Source of the DNA: Planctomycetota bacterium
Lineage (GTDB): Bacteria; Planctomycetota; Planctomycetia; Pirellulales; UBA1268
Assembly (NCBI GenBank): GCA_003669605.1
Contig: QWOP01000090.1
Location: 1 to 37,765, forward strand
DNA length: 37,765 nt
Direction of reading: 5' to 3'
Shown here: positions 1 through 8,581 of the stretch, in pieces
Layout of the letters: the number at the start of each line of letters is the position of its first letter
Numbering within the stretch: the first letter of the stretch is position 1
The notes under the pieces: model-generated
Databases searched by the model: none
Told to the model about the DNA's origin: nothing
What the model saw: only the letters and a program-made list of their open reading frames with translations
Position numbers and translations under genes: made by a program

Positions 1-639
1 CCGGCCGCAGCGGCCTCTGGCAGCCCGGGGATCCCGGCGTTTCTCCGCAGGCAGGCTGCGGCGCGGAGGCTGCTCGATGCCCCCCAGGGGGGGTGGGGGA
101 CGCGACCGCCGGGATGGCTCGGGGAGGAGGTGGCCCGGCGACGGGAGGTGGCAGCGGCAGTTTGGAACAGAAAGCGCGCGGTGCTCCAGCGACTGGTGGC
201 CGCCACGCCGCCACGAGTTCGTCTTCAGCCGGTCCTGCGTGACGTGTGGAGCGACCACGTCCTGTTCGAGGGGGATGCGGTGAGCGGATTGATCGATCTC
301 CATGCGGCCGGAATCGACACACCGGCCACCGATCTGGCGAGGCTGCTGGGAAGTTGGAGCCACAACGGGGCCGTGGGAGAGCCGTTAGGCAGGTGCTGGG
401 CCGATGCGATTGCTGCCTACGAATCTGTCAGCCCGCTGGAGCCGGCAGAACGACGGCTGATTGACCTCCTTGATGCCGGCGGCGTGATCGGCGGCCTCGA
501 GCAGTGGTTTCGCTGGATTCTCGAAGAAAAGATCGAATTTTCCTCCCCTGTCGCGGCTCTTAAACGCATCGATGTGCTGCTTGAAAAACTCGATTCTGCC
601 CTCGACCGGACCAGCCGCTGGCTCTCTGACACGGATTGA
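1..639 (+). CDS. Phosphotransferase (APH/choline kinase-like), 5' truncated
   Basis: The frame is open from the first base of the window, so the N-terminal lobe is missing; a GTG at 130 is only an internal candidate start. The kinase-like core is visible in the residues RDVWSDHVLF followed by GLIDLHAAGIDTPATDLARLLG. These match the catalytic loop and the metal-binding Asp loop of aminoglycoside/choline phosphotransferases. The usual H-x-D-x4-N loop is altered: Arg precedes the Asp and His stands in the Asn position. The substrate is unknown; a small hydroxylated metabolite is the family norm and resistance should not be assumed. The stop at 637-639 lies inside the putative promoter of the downstream DsbD gene. 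Confidence 0.7.
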   Translation, partial: PAAAASGSPGIPAFLRRQAAARRLLDAPQGGWGTRPPGWLGEEVARRREVAAAVWNRKRAVLQRLVAATPPRVRLQPVLRDVWSDHVLFEGDAVSGLIDLHAAGIDTPATDLARLLGSWSHNGAVGEPLGRCWADAIAAYESVSPLEPAERRLIDLLDAGGVIGGLEQWFRWILEEKIEFSSPVAALKRIDVLLEKLDSALDRTSRWLSDTD

Positions 640-665
640 CCTGCGGAAATTGCAACTTGTAGAAT
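636..665 (+). promoter_or_regulatory. Putative sigma70-type promoter of the dsbD-like gene
   Basis: TTGACC (636-641) is separated by 18 nt from TAGAAT (660-665); each hexamer matches 5 of 6 consensus bases. The -10 ends 45 nt before the ATG at 711. The -35 overlaps the stop codon of the upstream phosphotransferase, so dsbD appears to have its own promoter. This is seen by pattern only and no transcript is known. Confidence 0.45.
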
Positions 666-710
666 TCAGGCCGTTTTCAACCCTCCCCGCCCTTTGGACC
701 GATCCCGCCT

Positions 711-3266
711 ATGCCGCGCCTGCCAGAATGGCTCCGGGGACCCCTGCTGGCTACCGGGCTGTTGGTGGTCGCCCAGTTCGTTGCGTCTCCTGCAACCGCT
801 TGGCGTGTCATGCCTGCGGTTGGGGCACAGCCCCCCGGCTCCTCCCTCGCCGAGCCCTTCCCGGGAGTGCCCGGCTTGGGGGGCGATGCCGTCGCCGGGG
901 GAAGCACGGTGTCTGTCGAAGCGGTGGTTGAACCGGCCCCCTCCGGCCCCGTTCTGGCCGTCACAGCCACGATCGAGGCGGGTTGGCACACCTACGCCAT
1001 CGATCAGAAGCCGGGGGGACCGAAACCGACGCGGATCACGGTGCTGGCCGATGCACCCTGGCTGCCTGCCGGTCCATTTAAGCCCGATGTGGCGCCCCAT
1101 TCCCGGACCGTGGATGATGTCCCCGGCTGGGAGGGGCTGAAGGTCGAGGAACATTCGGGACGGATCACCTGGCGGGCACCGCTGCTTGCCAACCCCACCG
1201 GAAAGGCCGCCACGATCCAGGGGGCGATCAGCGTTCAACTCTGCCGGGACGGCTCCTGCACGCCGCCGGAATCGTTCCCCTTCTCCGCCACTGTTCCGGC
1301 TGGAGAAACCAGTCCTGGGGCCGTCGCTCCCTCCTTCGCCGGGCTGCCTGGGACCGTCGCTACGACGATCGCCACCCATCTTCCACCCCGCGCCCATGCC
1401 GGGATCGAGGCTGCGTTTGCCCCTGCCCGGGATGTCGCTTTACCCGATGGCTCCATGGTGCGGGGGTGGCCCTTGGTGGTCCGCCTCTCCCCTGACGATG
1501 GATTCCATCTCTATGCGCCGGCGGCCGCAGCCAGCAGCGAGGTGGGCCAGGGCAAACCGACGCTCGTCGCTGTCAACGGCGTGGAGCCGGCAGGGGTTGC
1601 CGCCGTGGCCGTCATCGAGGCCACCCGTTCACAGGCAGGGGAACTGGCCGCGGCCAACGGCGTCGATGGTCCGGTGACGCTGGAGATCCTGCTCCCGACT
1701 GCCGGGGGGGATTCGGCTGCAGTGACGATCGGCTTCCAGACGTGTACTGAATCGTCTTGCGATCCCCCCACGGCGGTCCGGTTGTTGGCCAAGTTTCCCG
1801 CGGGGAGTGACGTCGATTCCGGGAGTGTTGAATTCGCAGCAGCGAAATACGCTGAGGCGGCCAAATCCCCGCTGGCAATCAGCGTCTCGCCATCCGCTGG
1901 CCTCCCCGCCCCTCCTGCCGCCGGCGATTCCCAGCCGTCCGCTGTGCCCGCAGCTGCGGGAACGGCACGGCTCTCCCTGCCGATGGCGCTCCTCTCTGGC
2001 CTCATCGGTGGCCTGATCCTCAACCTCATGCCCTGTGTGCTCCCTGTACTCGGCTTGAAGTTGATGTCCTTCGCCCAGCAGTCGGGGCGGGCCCGTCAGG
2101 AAGTGTTCCAGATGAACCTCTGGTACTGCGCCGGCCTGTACGCGGTGTTCTTCGTGTTGGCGACAGCCAGCGTAGCTGCCAACATCGGTCTGGGGAGCCG
2201 CAACCTCGCCTGGGGGGAGCAGTTCACTTCCAGTTCGTTCAACATCACGATGGCGGCGATCGTGTTCGCCTTTGCGCTATCGTTTCTAGGTGTCTGGGAA
2301 TTGCCCATCCCCGGCTTTATCGGCGAGAAGGCGGGCCATGTGCAGTCGAAGGAAGGGCCGCTGGGAGCGTTTCTCAAGGGAGTGCTCAGCACCATCCTGG
2401 CGACCCCCTGCAGCGGGCCGTTCCTCGGCCCGGTGTTTGGGTTCACGCTCTCACAGCCGACGGCGGTGACCTACGCGGTGTTCGGTGCCATCGCCACCGG
2501 CATGGCACTGCCCTACCTCGTTGTTGGCATGGTGCCAGGGATCGCGAAGTACCTTCCCCGACCAGGGACCTGGATGGAGACGCTCAAGGAGATTCTTGGA
2601 TTTGTAATGCTGGGAACGGTGGTGTTTCTGTTCACGTTTCTAAACCATGTCTGGTTTGTGCCCACCTTTGCCCTTCTGATCGGGATCTGGGCGGCCTGCT
2701 GGTGGATTGGCAAGGGGCAGGAAGCCTCCGGAGGCGTGGCGGGACCGGCCCGTTGGTTGCAGGCAGCCGGCGTGGCTGCGGCGATCGGTTTCCTGGCGTT
2801 CACCTTCCTCGGACCGGTGAAGTCGATCATCCCCTGGGAGCCGTTCTCGCGCGCGAGGCTGGCGGAACTCCGTTCCGGAGGGACCACCGTGCTGGTCGAT
2901 TTCTCGGCCGATTGGTGCATGACCTGCAAACTCAACCTGGCCACCGCCATCGAGACCACCAAGGTGAAGTCGGCGATTGAATCCAACCGTGTGGTGCCGT
3001 TGCTCGCCGACTGGACCGAGGAATCGTCCGAGATCAAGTCGATGCTCGAGAGCCTGCAGAGCAAGTCGATCCCGGTGCTGGCGATCTTCCCGGCTGCCAA
3101 GCCAGGCCAACCTGCTCCCGAGCCGATCATCCTCCGCGACCTAATCACCGAGTCGCAGGTGCTCGCCGCCATTCAATCAGCAGGCCCCTCGCAGAATGGC
3201 CCCCCGGAAATGCGGGCCCGGTCGGCACGGCAGGAAGCCCCCGGAAAGCCCTCCGAGCCACGGTGA
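711..3266 (+). CDS. dsbD: DsbD-type thiol:disulfide interchange protein with two N-terminal nDsbD-like domains
   Basis: The 851-residue inner-membrane protein should carry electrons from cytoplasmic thioredoxin to periplasmic thiols (cytochrome c maturation, disulfide correction). A signal sequence covers about residues 5-30. Two nDsbD-like segments follow, each with a C-x4-C-x-P-P motif: C178/C183 and C345/C350. The CcdA-like membrane core has its redox pair in the motifs LMPCVLP (C442) and ATPCSGPF (C567). A C-terminal thioredoxin-like domain carries DWCMTC (C736/C739). All three redox stations of DsbD are therefore present, with the N-terminal one duplicated. E. coli DsbD is roughly 300 residues shorter and has one nDsbD domain. 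The gene converges on purM with a 42 bp gap. Confidence 0.9.
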   Translation: MPRLPEWLRGPLLATGLLVVAQFVASPATAWRVMPAVGAQPPGSSLAEPFPGVPGLGGDAVAGGSTVSVEAVVEPAPSGPVLAVTATIEAGWHTYAIDQKPGGPKPTRITVLADAPWLPAGPFKPDVAPHSRTVDDVPGWEGLKVEEHSGRITWRAPLLANPTGKAATIQGAISVQLCRDGSCTPPESFPFSATVPAGETSPGAVAPSFAGLPGTVATTIATHLPPRAHAGIEAAFAPARDVALPDGSMVRGWPLVVRLSPDDGFHLYAPAAAASSEVGQGKPTLVAVNGVEPAGVAAVAVIEATRSQAGELAAANGVDGPVTLEILLPTAGGDSAAVTIGFQTCTESSCDPPTAVRLLAKFPAGSDVDSGSVEFAAAKYAEAAKSPLAISVSPSAGLPAPPAAGDSQPSAVPAAAGTARLSLPMALLSGLIGGLILNLMPCVLPVLGLKLMSFAQQSGRARQEVFQMNLWYCAGLYAVFFVLATASVAANIGLGSRNLAWGEQFTSSSFNITMAAIVFAFALSFLGVWELPIPGFIGEKAGHVQSKEGPLGAFLKGVLSTILATPCSGPFLGPVFGFTLSQPTAVTYAVFGAIATGMALPYLVVGMVPGIAKYLPRPGTWMETLKEILGFVMLGTVVFLFTFLNHVWFVPTFALLIGIWAACWWIGKGQEASGGVAGPARWLQAAGVAAAIGFLAFTFLGPVKSIIPWEPFSRARLAELRSGGTTVLVDFSADWCMTCKLNLATAIETTKVKSAIESNRVVPLLADWTEESSEIKSMLESLQSKSIPVLAIFPAAKPGQPAPEPIILRDLITESQVLAAIQSAGPSQNGPPEMRARSARQEAPGKPSEPR

Positions 3267-3308
3267 GCAGGCTTCCTCCTCACGCCTGCGGTGAGGGGCT
3301 TGTCGTGT

Positions 3309-4379
3309 TTAGCCGAACACCACCCGAGGGTCTGCGGGAGTGGCTCCGCGAACCGTGCCGATCTTCCAGGCATCGATCTGGCTGTCGGCCAACTGGCTGA
3401 TGACGCTGTCGGCGAAGTGCTGGGACACGACCAGCACCATGCCGACACCCATGTTGAACACCCGGGCCATCTCTGCGTCGGCGACCTGCCCGAGCCTCTG
3501 CACCCAAGGAAAGACCGCTGGCACTCTCCAAGTCCCTCGCTCAAGGACGACCTGGACAGTTTCGGGGACGATCCGACCAAGATTCTCTTCGAGCCCCCCC
3601 CCGGTGATGTGGGCGATGCCATGCACGGGCTGCTTGACGCGGTAGTGGCGGAGGATGCTCCGCAGCGGCTTGGCGTAGAGTCTGGTAGGCGTCAATAACG
3701 CCTCCCCGACGGTCATTCCACCCAACTCGGCAACGGTGTCGGTGGAGGCGAGTTTTCCGATTTCGAAGACCGCTTTGCGGACGAGGCTATAGCCGTTGGA
3801 GTGGAAGCCGGTGGAGGCCAGTCCGATCGCCACGTCGCCGGACTGGATCTGTTTGCCATCGACGAGTCTCTTTCGTTCCACCATCCCGACGACGAAACCG
3901 GCCAGATCGTATTCCCCGCGGGTGTACATGTCGGGGAGGATCGCCGTCTCGCCCCCCACCAGAGCACAATCGGATTCGACACAGGCATCGGCGATGCCGC
4001 GGACGATCTGTTCGAGCAGGTCGGGATCGTCGTGGGAGAGGGCCACATAGTCGAGGAAAAATAGCGGTTCGGCGCCGGTGCAGAGACAGTCGTTGACGCT
4101 CATCGCCACCAGATCGATCCCCACCGTGTGGTGAATCCCTGTCTGGACGGCGATTTTCAATTTCGTCCCCACGCCGTCGGTGCAGGAGACGAGAACCGGA
4201 TCCTCCCAACCGCGGCGGAAGAGCCCCGGCAGGTCCATTTGGAACAGCGCCGCGAAGCCCCCCGCAGCGCTCATCACGCGCGGGCATTGCGTCCGCCGCA
4301 TATGGGCTGGCAGCCGCGCCATTCCCTCGGCGTACAGTTCGAGATTCACGCCGGAACTGGAGTATGTCGCTCCCGACAC
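3309..4379 (-). CDS. purM: Phosphoribosylformylglycinamidine cyclo-ligase (AIR synthase)
   Basis: The product catalyses the ATP-dependent closure of FGAM to aminoimidazole ribotide in purine synthesis. Recognisable PurM stretches are DGVGTKLKIA, VNDCLCTGAEPLFFLDY, LVGGETAILPDMY, GFHSNGYSL and the C-terminal HITGGGLEENL. The GTG at 4379 gives 356 residues beginning just before ATYSSSGV, close to the usual length of about 345. An upstream in-frame start at 4526 would add 49 Arg/Pro-rich residues unlike PurM and would overlap glgX on the other strand, so I rejected it. No strong Shine-Dalgarno stands before 4379, so the start is less certain than the identity. The gene is divergent from glgX and appears to be a single-gene transcript. 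Confidence 0.92.
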   Translation of the reverse strand: MSGATYSSSGVNLELYAEGMARLPAHMRRTQCPRVMSAAGGFAALFQMDLPGLFRRGWEDPVLVSCTDGVGTKLKIAVQTGIHHTVGIDLVAMSVNDCLCTGAEPLFFLDYVALSHDDPDLLEQIVRGIADACVESDCALVGGETAILPDMYTRGEYDLAGFVVGMVERKRLVDGKQIQSGDVAIGLASTGFHSNGYSLVRKAVFEIGKLASTDTVAELGGMTVGEALLTPTRLYAKPLRSILRHYRVKQPVHGIAHITGGGLEENLGRIVPETVQVVLERGTWRVPAVFPWVQRLGQVADAEMARVFNMGVGMVLVVSQHFADSVISQLADSQIDAWKIGTVRGATPADPRVVFG

Positions 4380-4450
4380 TGGCAGGGATCCATCTGGGGG
4401 TTGGGTGGAGGACGACCGGGACGCCCGATTTCGGGCGGGGGGCACAGGCC

Positions 4451-4464
4451 CGATGCTATCATCG
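4451..4464. promoter_or_regulatory. Small inverted repeat with TATCAT before glgX
   Basis: CGATG and CATCG flank CTAT, giving a 5 bp stem with a 4 nt loop that contains TATCAT (4457-4462). It lies 8-21 bp before the glgX ATG (4472), in the 92 bp between the divergent purM and glgX starts. It is too close to the ATG for a standard -10 of glgX unless the transcript is nearly leaderless. It could be an operator or a chance palindrome. Confidence 0.2.
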
Positions 4465-4471
4465 CCGCACC

Positions 4472-6718
4472 ATGCCTCCCCGCAAGCCCCGCGCCGCCCC
4501 ACGGCGGTCCTACGCCGAGCGGCCACTTCCGACGCTCCAGTTCAACCACCCGCTTCCCTACGGCGCGGTCCTCCGCGACAAGGGGGTGCAGTTTGTGGTC
4601 TATAGCCATTCCGCGACCGGGATGCGGGTGTTGCTCTACGACCGAGTGAACGACACGGAGCCGGCAGAGGTGATCCAACTCGATCCCTCCCGGGACCGCT
4701 GGGGTGACATCTGGAGCATCCTTGTGCCGGGGCTGGCTCCGGGGCAGCTCTACCACCTTCAGGCTGACGGGCCGTTCGATCCCGCCCACGGCCAGCGGTT
4801 CGACGGCCGTGCCCGGCTCATCGATCCCTATGCCAGGGCCCTCGCCGGCGACTTTCTCACCGACCGCGATGAAGTGCTGGTTCCTCCCAAATGCGTCGTC
4901 ATCGACGATGCCTTTGATTGGCAGGGGGATCGCCATCTCCGCCGGGCGCTGGCCGACACGGTGATCTACGAACTCCACGTTCGCGGCTTCACCGCCAGCC
5001 CCAGCAGCGGCGTTGCACATCCGGGCACATACCTGGGAGTGATCGAAAAGATTCCCTACCTCAAATCACTGGGGGTAACCGCCGTTGAGTTGATGCCGGT
5101 CCACGAGTTTCCGCCGCAACCGATTCCTCCAGCCCGGGCCGGACGTGGCAATTACTGGGGCTACGATCCGCTGGCCTTTTTTGCGCCGCACCGGGGCTAC
5201 GCCGCGGGGAGCGAGCCTGGGGATCAGGTCCGTGAGTTCAAGGAAATGGTCCGGGCTCTCCATGCTGCCGGGATCGAGGTGATCCTCGACGTGGTCTTCA
5301 ACCACACTGCCGAGGGCAACGGCGACGGGCCGACGGTGTCGATGAAGGGGCTGGAAAACCGGGTCTATTACATGCTTGCCGACGGCGGAGCCACCTACCG
5401 CAACTATTCCGGCTGCGGGAACACCGTCAACGGAAACCATCCGATCGTCCGCGAGCTGATCTTCCTCTGCCTGAGGCATTGGGTGCACAACTTCCATGTC
5501 GACGGCTTTCGCTTCGACCTGGCGAGCATCCTCAGCCGCGACCGCAATGGAGACATCCTCCCCAATCCGCCGATCGTGGAGCTGATCACCGAGGATCCGC
5601 TGCTGGCGGACACCAAAATCATCGCCGAGGCCTGGGATGCCGCCGGGGCCTACCAGGTGGGGTCGTTCGCCAGCCTGCGTTGGGCGGAGTGGAACGGAAA
5701 ATACCGGGACGATGTCCGCCGGTACTGGAAGGGCGATCCCGGGTTCACCGGCCAAGTCGCCACCCGGCTGGCAGGATCGAGCGACCTCTACAGCGGGCAG
5801 GAACGCCAGCCCTACCACAGCATCAACTTCGTCACCTCCCACGACGGCTTCACACTCGCTGACCTCGTCAGCCACTCCCGCAAGCACAACGAGGCCAACG
5901 GCGAGGGGAACCGGGATGGCGACGACAACAACTTCTCCGACAACCACGGGGCTGAGGGGGCCAGCGATGACGCCACGATCAACGCCCTGCGGTCGCGGCA
6001 GGTGCGCAATCTTCTCGCCACCCTCCTCCTCAGCCAAGGCGTGCCGATGCTGGAGGCCGGCGACGAGTGCCGGCGGACACAAGGGGGCAACAACAACGCC
6101 TACTGTCAGGACAACGCCGTCTCGTGGTTTGATTGGTCGCTCGTCGAGACACACTCCGATCTGATCCGCTTCGTCCGCGAACTGCTCCGCTTCCGTCTCG
6201 GTAACCCCACGCTCCGTCGGCGCGAGTTTCTTCGGGGCGTCGGCGATGCGGGGGACGCTCCTCCCGACGTGGAGTGGTTCTCCGCCGCTGGCGGGGATGT
6301 CGACTGGAATCAGGGGGACAGCAGTCTGACCTGCTTCTTCACTGCCGCCACGGTCGAGAACGTCCAGAAGGAGGACGCTGCCGGCACCTGGGGCCTACCC
6401 CGAAACGTTCTCATCCTCCTCCACGCCGGCCAAGCCCCGGTCGAGTTTGTGTTCCCACGGGGCGACGCGGTCCGGAACCTTCCCTGGCGCTGGTTTGTCG
6501 ACACCCGCCAACCGGCGCCGTTCGATGTCCACGCCGACGCCCGCGGACCACTTGTTGCCCCCTCCGAGCCCCTCTTGATGCCCCCGGGGTCGCTGGTCTG
6601 TCTGGTCGCCGATCCTGTTCCTCCCGCCCCGCGCCGGATTGCCATGCAAGCGGCGCAGGGGGTATCCTCGCCAGAGAGCGTCGGTGGCGTTCCGCGCCGG
6701 CTCGCCCCCCCTCCCTAA
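4472..6718 (+). CDS. glgX: Glycogen debranching enzyme (isoamylase-type, GH13)
   Basis: The 748-residue enzyme hydrolyses alpha-1,6 branches of (limit) glycogen in the cytoplasm. An N-terminal CBM48-like region (about residues 20-120, from NHPLPYGAVLRDKG) precedes the GH13 barrel. Conserved barrel regions are visible: EVILDVVFNHT, GFRFDLASIL with the nucleophile D349, IIAEAWD with the acid/base E386, and VTSHDGF with the transition-state stabiliser D458. The C-terminus runs about 30 residues past the beta-sandwich as a Pro/Arg-rich tail. I chose the ATG at 4472; an in-frame ATG at 4364 would extend into the purM start and adds no family sequence. The next gene starts 36 bp downstream, so they may be cotranscribed. 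Confidence 0.92.
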   Translation: MPPRKPRAAPRRSYAERPLPTLQFNHPLPYGAVLRDKGVQFVVYSHSATGMRVLLYDRVNDTEPAEVIQLDPSRDRWGDIWSILVPGLAPGQLYHLQADGPFDPAHGQRFDGRARLIDPYARALAGDFLTDRDEVLVPPKCVVIDDAFDWQGDRHLRRALADTVIYELHVRGFTASPSSGVAHPGTYLGVIEKIPYLKSLGVTAVELMPVHEFPPQPIPPARAGRGNYWGYDPLAFFAPHRGYAAGSEPGDQVREFKEMVRALHAAGIEVILDVVFNHTAEGNGDGPTVSMKGLENRVYYMLADGGATYRNYSGCGNTVNGNHPIVRELIFLCLRHWVHNFHVDGFRFDLASILSRDRNGDILPNPPIVELITEDPLLADTKIIAEAWDAAGAYQVGSFASLRWAEWNGKYRDDVRRYWKGDPGFTGQVATRLAGSSDLYSGQERQPYHSINFVTSHDGFTLADLVSHSRKHNEANGEGNRDGDDNNFSDNHGAEGASDDATINALRSRQVRNLLATLLLSQGVPMLEAGDECRRTQGGNNNAYCQDNAVSWFDWSLVETHSDLIRFVRELLRFRLGNPTLRRREFLRGVGDAGDAPPDVEWFSAAGGDVDWNQGDSSLTCFFTAATVENVQKEDAAGTWGLPRNVLILLHAGQAPVEFVFPRGDAVRNLPWRWFVDTRQPAPFDVHADARGPLVAPSEPLLMPPGSLVCLVADPVPPAPRRIAMQAAQGVSSPESVGGVPRRLAPPP

Positions 6719-6754
6719 CGCCGCCTTGCCACTGTTTCCCTGGAGATTTCTCTC

Positions 6755-7318
6755 GTGACAAATCCGCTTCGCCGTCCGGTTCTTTTGGTGGCTTGCCTCG
6801 CCGTGGCCCTCGTCGCAGGGGGATGTGCCGAAGCACCGTCGCAGACGCAGCCCAAAGCACCCCCCAGCGTTGCCCAGACGGCTGCCAAGCACGAGGAACA
6901 TGACGGCCACGACCACTCTGGTGGGCCGTCCCCCCAAGCTGAATCCGCCGAAGGGGCGGGGGATGACGGCGATCATGATCATCACCACCCCGAGTCGCTC
7001 GCTGAGTTGATTGTCGAACTGGACAAGATTGCGGTGGTGGTGGGAGAGGCCATGGAGGCCGGTATCCGCGAGAAGGCCGATACCCCGGTCCATGAGTTTG
7101 GCCATCTCGTCTGCGATGTCGAATCGTTGGCGAAGGAGGCCAAACTCGCTCCCGACGTGGAAGCTGCCGTGATCAAGGCCGGCGAACAACTCTTCGAGGC
7201 TTTTGACAAACTCGATATCGCCATTCATGGCTCCGGCGACATTGCCCCGGAGTGGGCCGCCCAGTCTGCGGGGATCGCGGCCGGCATGAAGACTTTGAAG
7301 GAAGCCGTTGCCAAGTGA
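6755..7318 (+). CDS. His-rich lipoprotein, unknown function
   Basis: The 187-residue protein starts with GTG at 6755, with a GGAGA ribosome site ahead. It has a basic-hydrophobic signal ending in AGGC, so lipidation at Cys24 is expected. Two His/Asp clusters follow: residues 46-54 (HEEHDGHDH) and 74-78 (HDHHH). They suggest loose binding of Zn, Cu or Ni. The rest (about residues 80-187) is predicted helical and amphipathic: it begins SLAELIVELDKIAVVVGEAM and contains the segment PEWAAQSAGIAAGMKTLKEAV, resembling a small helical bundle. I recognise no named family. The gene sits between glgX and a second secreted protein with His/Cys motifs, so both may belong to one envelope metal-handling unit (inference). 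Confidence 0.75.
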   Translation: MTNPLRRPVLLVACLAVALVAGGCAEAPSQTQPKAPPSVAQTAAKHEEHDGHDHSGGPSPQAESAEGAGDDGDHDHHHPESLAELIVELDKIAVVVGEAMEAGIREKADTPVHEFGHLVCDVESLAKEAKLAPDVEAAVIKAGEQLFEAFDKLDIAIHGSGDIAPEWAAQSAGIAAGMKTLKEAVAK

Positions 7319-7359
7319 CGAAGAGTCGGTGACAGAGGGCAGCGGCCGACCCCGACCAC

Positions 7360-7393
7360 GTTTCAGATTGCTGTTTCAGATTTTCGTTTCCAG
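7360..7393. repeat. 13-bp direct repeats upstream of the secreted NCPFC protein
   Basis: GTTTCAGATT occurs at 7360-7369 and again at 7373-7382. A degenerate third copy (GTTTCCAG) begins at 7386, so the period is 13 bp. The block lies 31 bp before the chosen start at 7424, where operators or leader elements would be expected. The repeat is real but its role is unknown. Confidence 0.55.
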
Positions 7394-7423
7394 TGGGTTC
7401 CAGGTTGTCATGGAGTGATGCGC

Positions 7424-7999
7424 ATGGTCCACAGAATGCACACGATGCACACGATATTCATGGTCTGCACGGTCGCGTCGGCAATCGTGGCGGCTGGATT
7501 CGCCGGGGGCACCGCGCAAGCCCAGGTCGATGCCGCAGCGTTGCGGGCGAAACTCATGACGCTCGATGAGCCGGAGGAGGCCCTCACTCCGACAGCCGCC
7601 AAGGAGACCCTCCTGGCTGCCGGTGCTGGCAGGGAACCGCAACCGATCGTGCTCGCAGGGAGGATCAACGCGAAGGGGATGGAGCCGTTCCTCGAGAACA
7701 AGGCGTCGTTCGTCCTCCTCGAGATTCCCGCCGACGACCATGCCGGGAAAGCCGGCCACGATGCCGATAACTGCCCGTTCTGCAAGAAGCGCTCGGCGAA
7801 TGCCCCGATGGTGGCAGTGCAGTTCGTGGGGAGTGACGGCAAGGTGCTGCCGCTTGACGCCCGCAAGCTCTTTGGCGTCCAGAAGGGGCAGGAAGTGGTG
7901 GTCAGCGGCAAGGCGGTCTTCGATCCGAAGCTCTCGATCCCTGTCATCCAGCTCACGGCGGACTCGATTCATGTCCGCAAACCGGTCGCCAAGAAATGA
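7424..7999 (+). CDS. Secreted protein with His/Cys motif and OB-fold-like C-terminus
   Basis: The 191-residue protein has an N-terminal hydrophobic signal (about residues 10-34, cut near AQAQ). The ATG at 7424 is preferred because GGAG at 7412-7415 sits 8 nt before it; in-frame GTG and ATG codons at 7415 and 7418 are too close to that site. After a helical stretch, residues 74-105 and 127-185 read as beta strands (PIVLAGRI, FVLLEIP, MVAVQFV, EVVVSGKAV, PVIQLTADSIHV), as in an OB-fold-like barrel. An insertion holds H106, H112 and the motif NCPFCKK (C117, C120), which could bind metal or be redox-active. The function is unknown. The stop overlaps the next start (ATGA), indicating translational coupling. 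Confidence 0.75.
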   Translation: MVHRMHTMHTIFMVCTVASAIVAAGFAGGTAQAQVDAAALRAKLMTLDEPEEALTPTAAKETLLAAGAGREPQPIVLAGRINAKGMEPFLENKASFVLLEIPADDHAGKAGHDADNCPFCKKRSANAPMVAVQFVGSDGKVLPLDARKLFGVQKGQEVVVSGKAVFDPKLSIPVIQLTADSIHVRKPVAKK

Positions 8000-8547
8000 G
8001 TTGGCCAGTTGATGCGCTGACTGCCGGACGGAGAGTGCGCACAGCGTTTAAGGAGTGGGCCGCGATCTGCCGGGCACTCGCCAGCGGCCGGCAGGATGTG
8101 ATTCTGCGAAAGGGTGGGATCACGGAGCCGGGGGGGGCCTTCCGCCCGGAGTATCGCGAATTCTTGCTCATGCCGACGTTCCTCCACCAGTCGGCCGAGA
8201 GCCTCGTCCCCCAGGCCCGCGAGTTGCTCGTCGGGATTGACGACGCTCGCCCTGCGGAGGGCTCGGTGGTGTTCACGCACTCTGCGGAGGTCGTCGAGGT
8301 CCACCGGATCACTGACCGCAGCGGCCTCGACCCCTTCCGCGATCGCCACGTGTGGGCCGAGCAGGTGGTCGACGAACGCTTCCACCGCTGGAAGGACGAA
8401 CTCCACCTCCTTGAGGTCGCGGTCCACTGCCTGCCCTCCCCCGTCACCCTCCCCTGGCGGGAGTCCTACGGCGGCTGCCGGTCGTGGGTGGAACTCGAGC
8501 AGTCAGTGGATCTCACTGGGGCGCTGCCGGTAAAAGATCAAGGCTGA
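7996..8547 (+). CDS. DUF1802 family protein
   Basis: The 183-residue protein matches the DUF1802 pattern as I recall it: AFKEWAAICRALASGRQDVILRKGGITE near the N-terminus, followed by YREFLLMPTFLHQ and later RHVWAEQVVDERFHRWK. No catalytic role is established for the family, which is cytoplasmic (no signal sequence). The ATG overlaps the stop of the preceding secreted protein by four bases. The gene converges on the KDG kinase gene with 34 bp between the stops. Confidence 0.8.
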   Translation: MSWPVDALTAGRRVRTAFKEWAAICRALASGRQDVILRKGGITEPGGAFRPEYREFLLMPTFLHQSAESLVPQARELLVGIDDARPAEGSVVFTHSAEVVEVHRITDRSGLDPFRDRHVWAEQVVDERFHRWKDELHLLEVAVHCLPSPVTLPWRESYGGCRSWVELEQSVDLTGALPVKDQG

Positions 8548-8581
8548 CGTCGCCGCCGCCGGCCCCTCTCCAGGCTGCTCC

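Noticed and set aside
4380..4526. N-terminal extension of purM to an upstream start
   Set aside because: It adds 49 Arg/Pro-rich residues not found in PurM and would overlap glgX on the opposite strand.
5066..6154. 362-codon minus-strand frame antisense to glgX
   Set aside because: The GH13 catalytic motifs are on the plus strand; the antisense product matches nothing.
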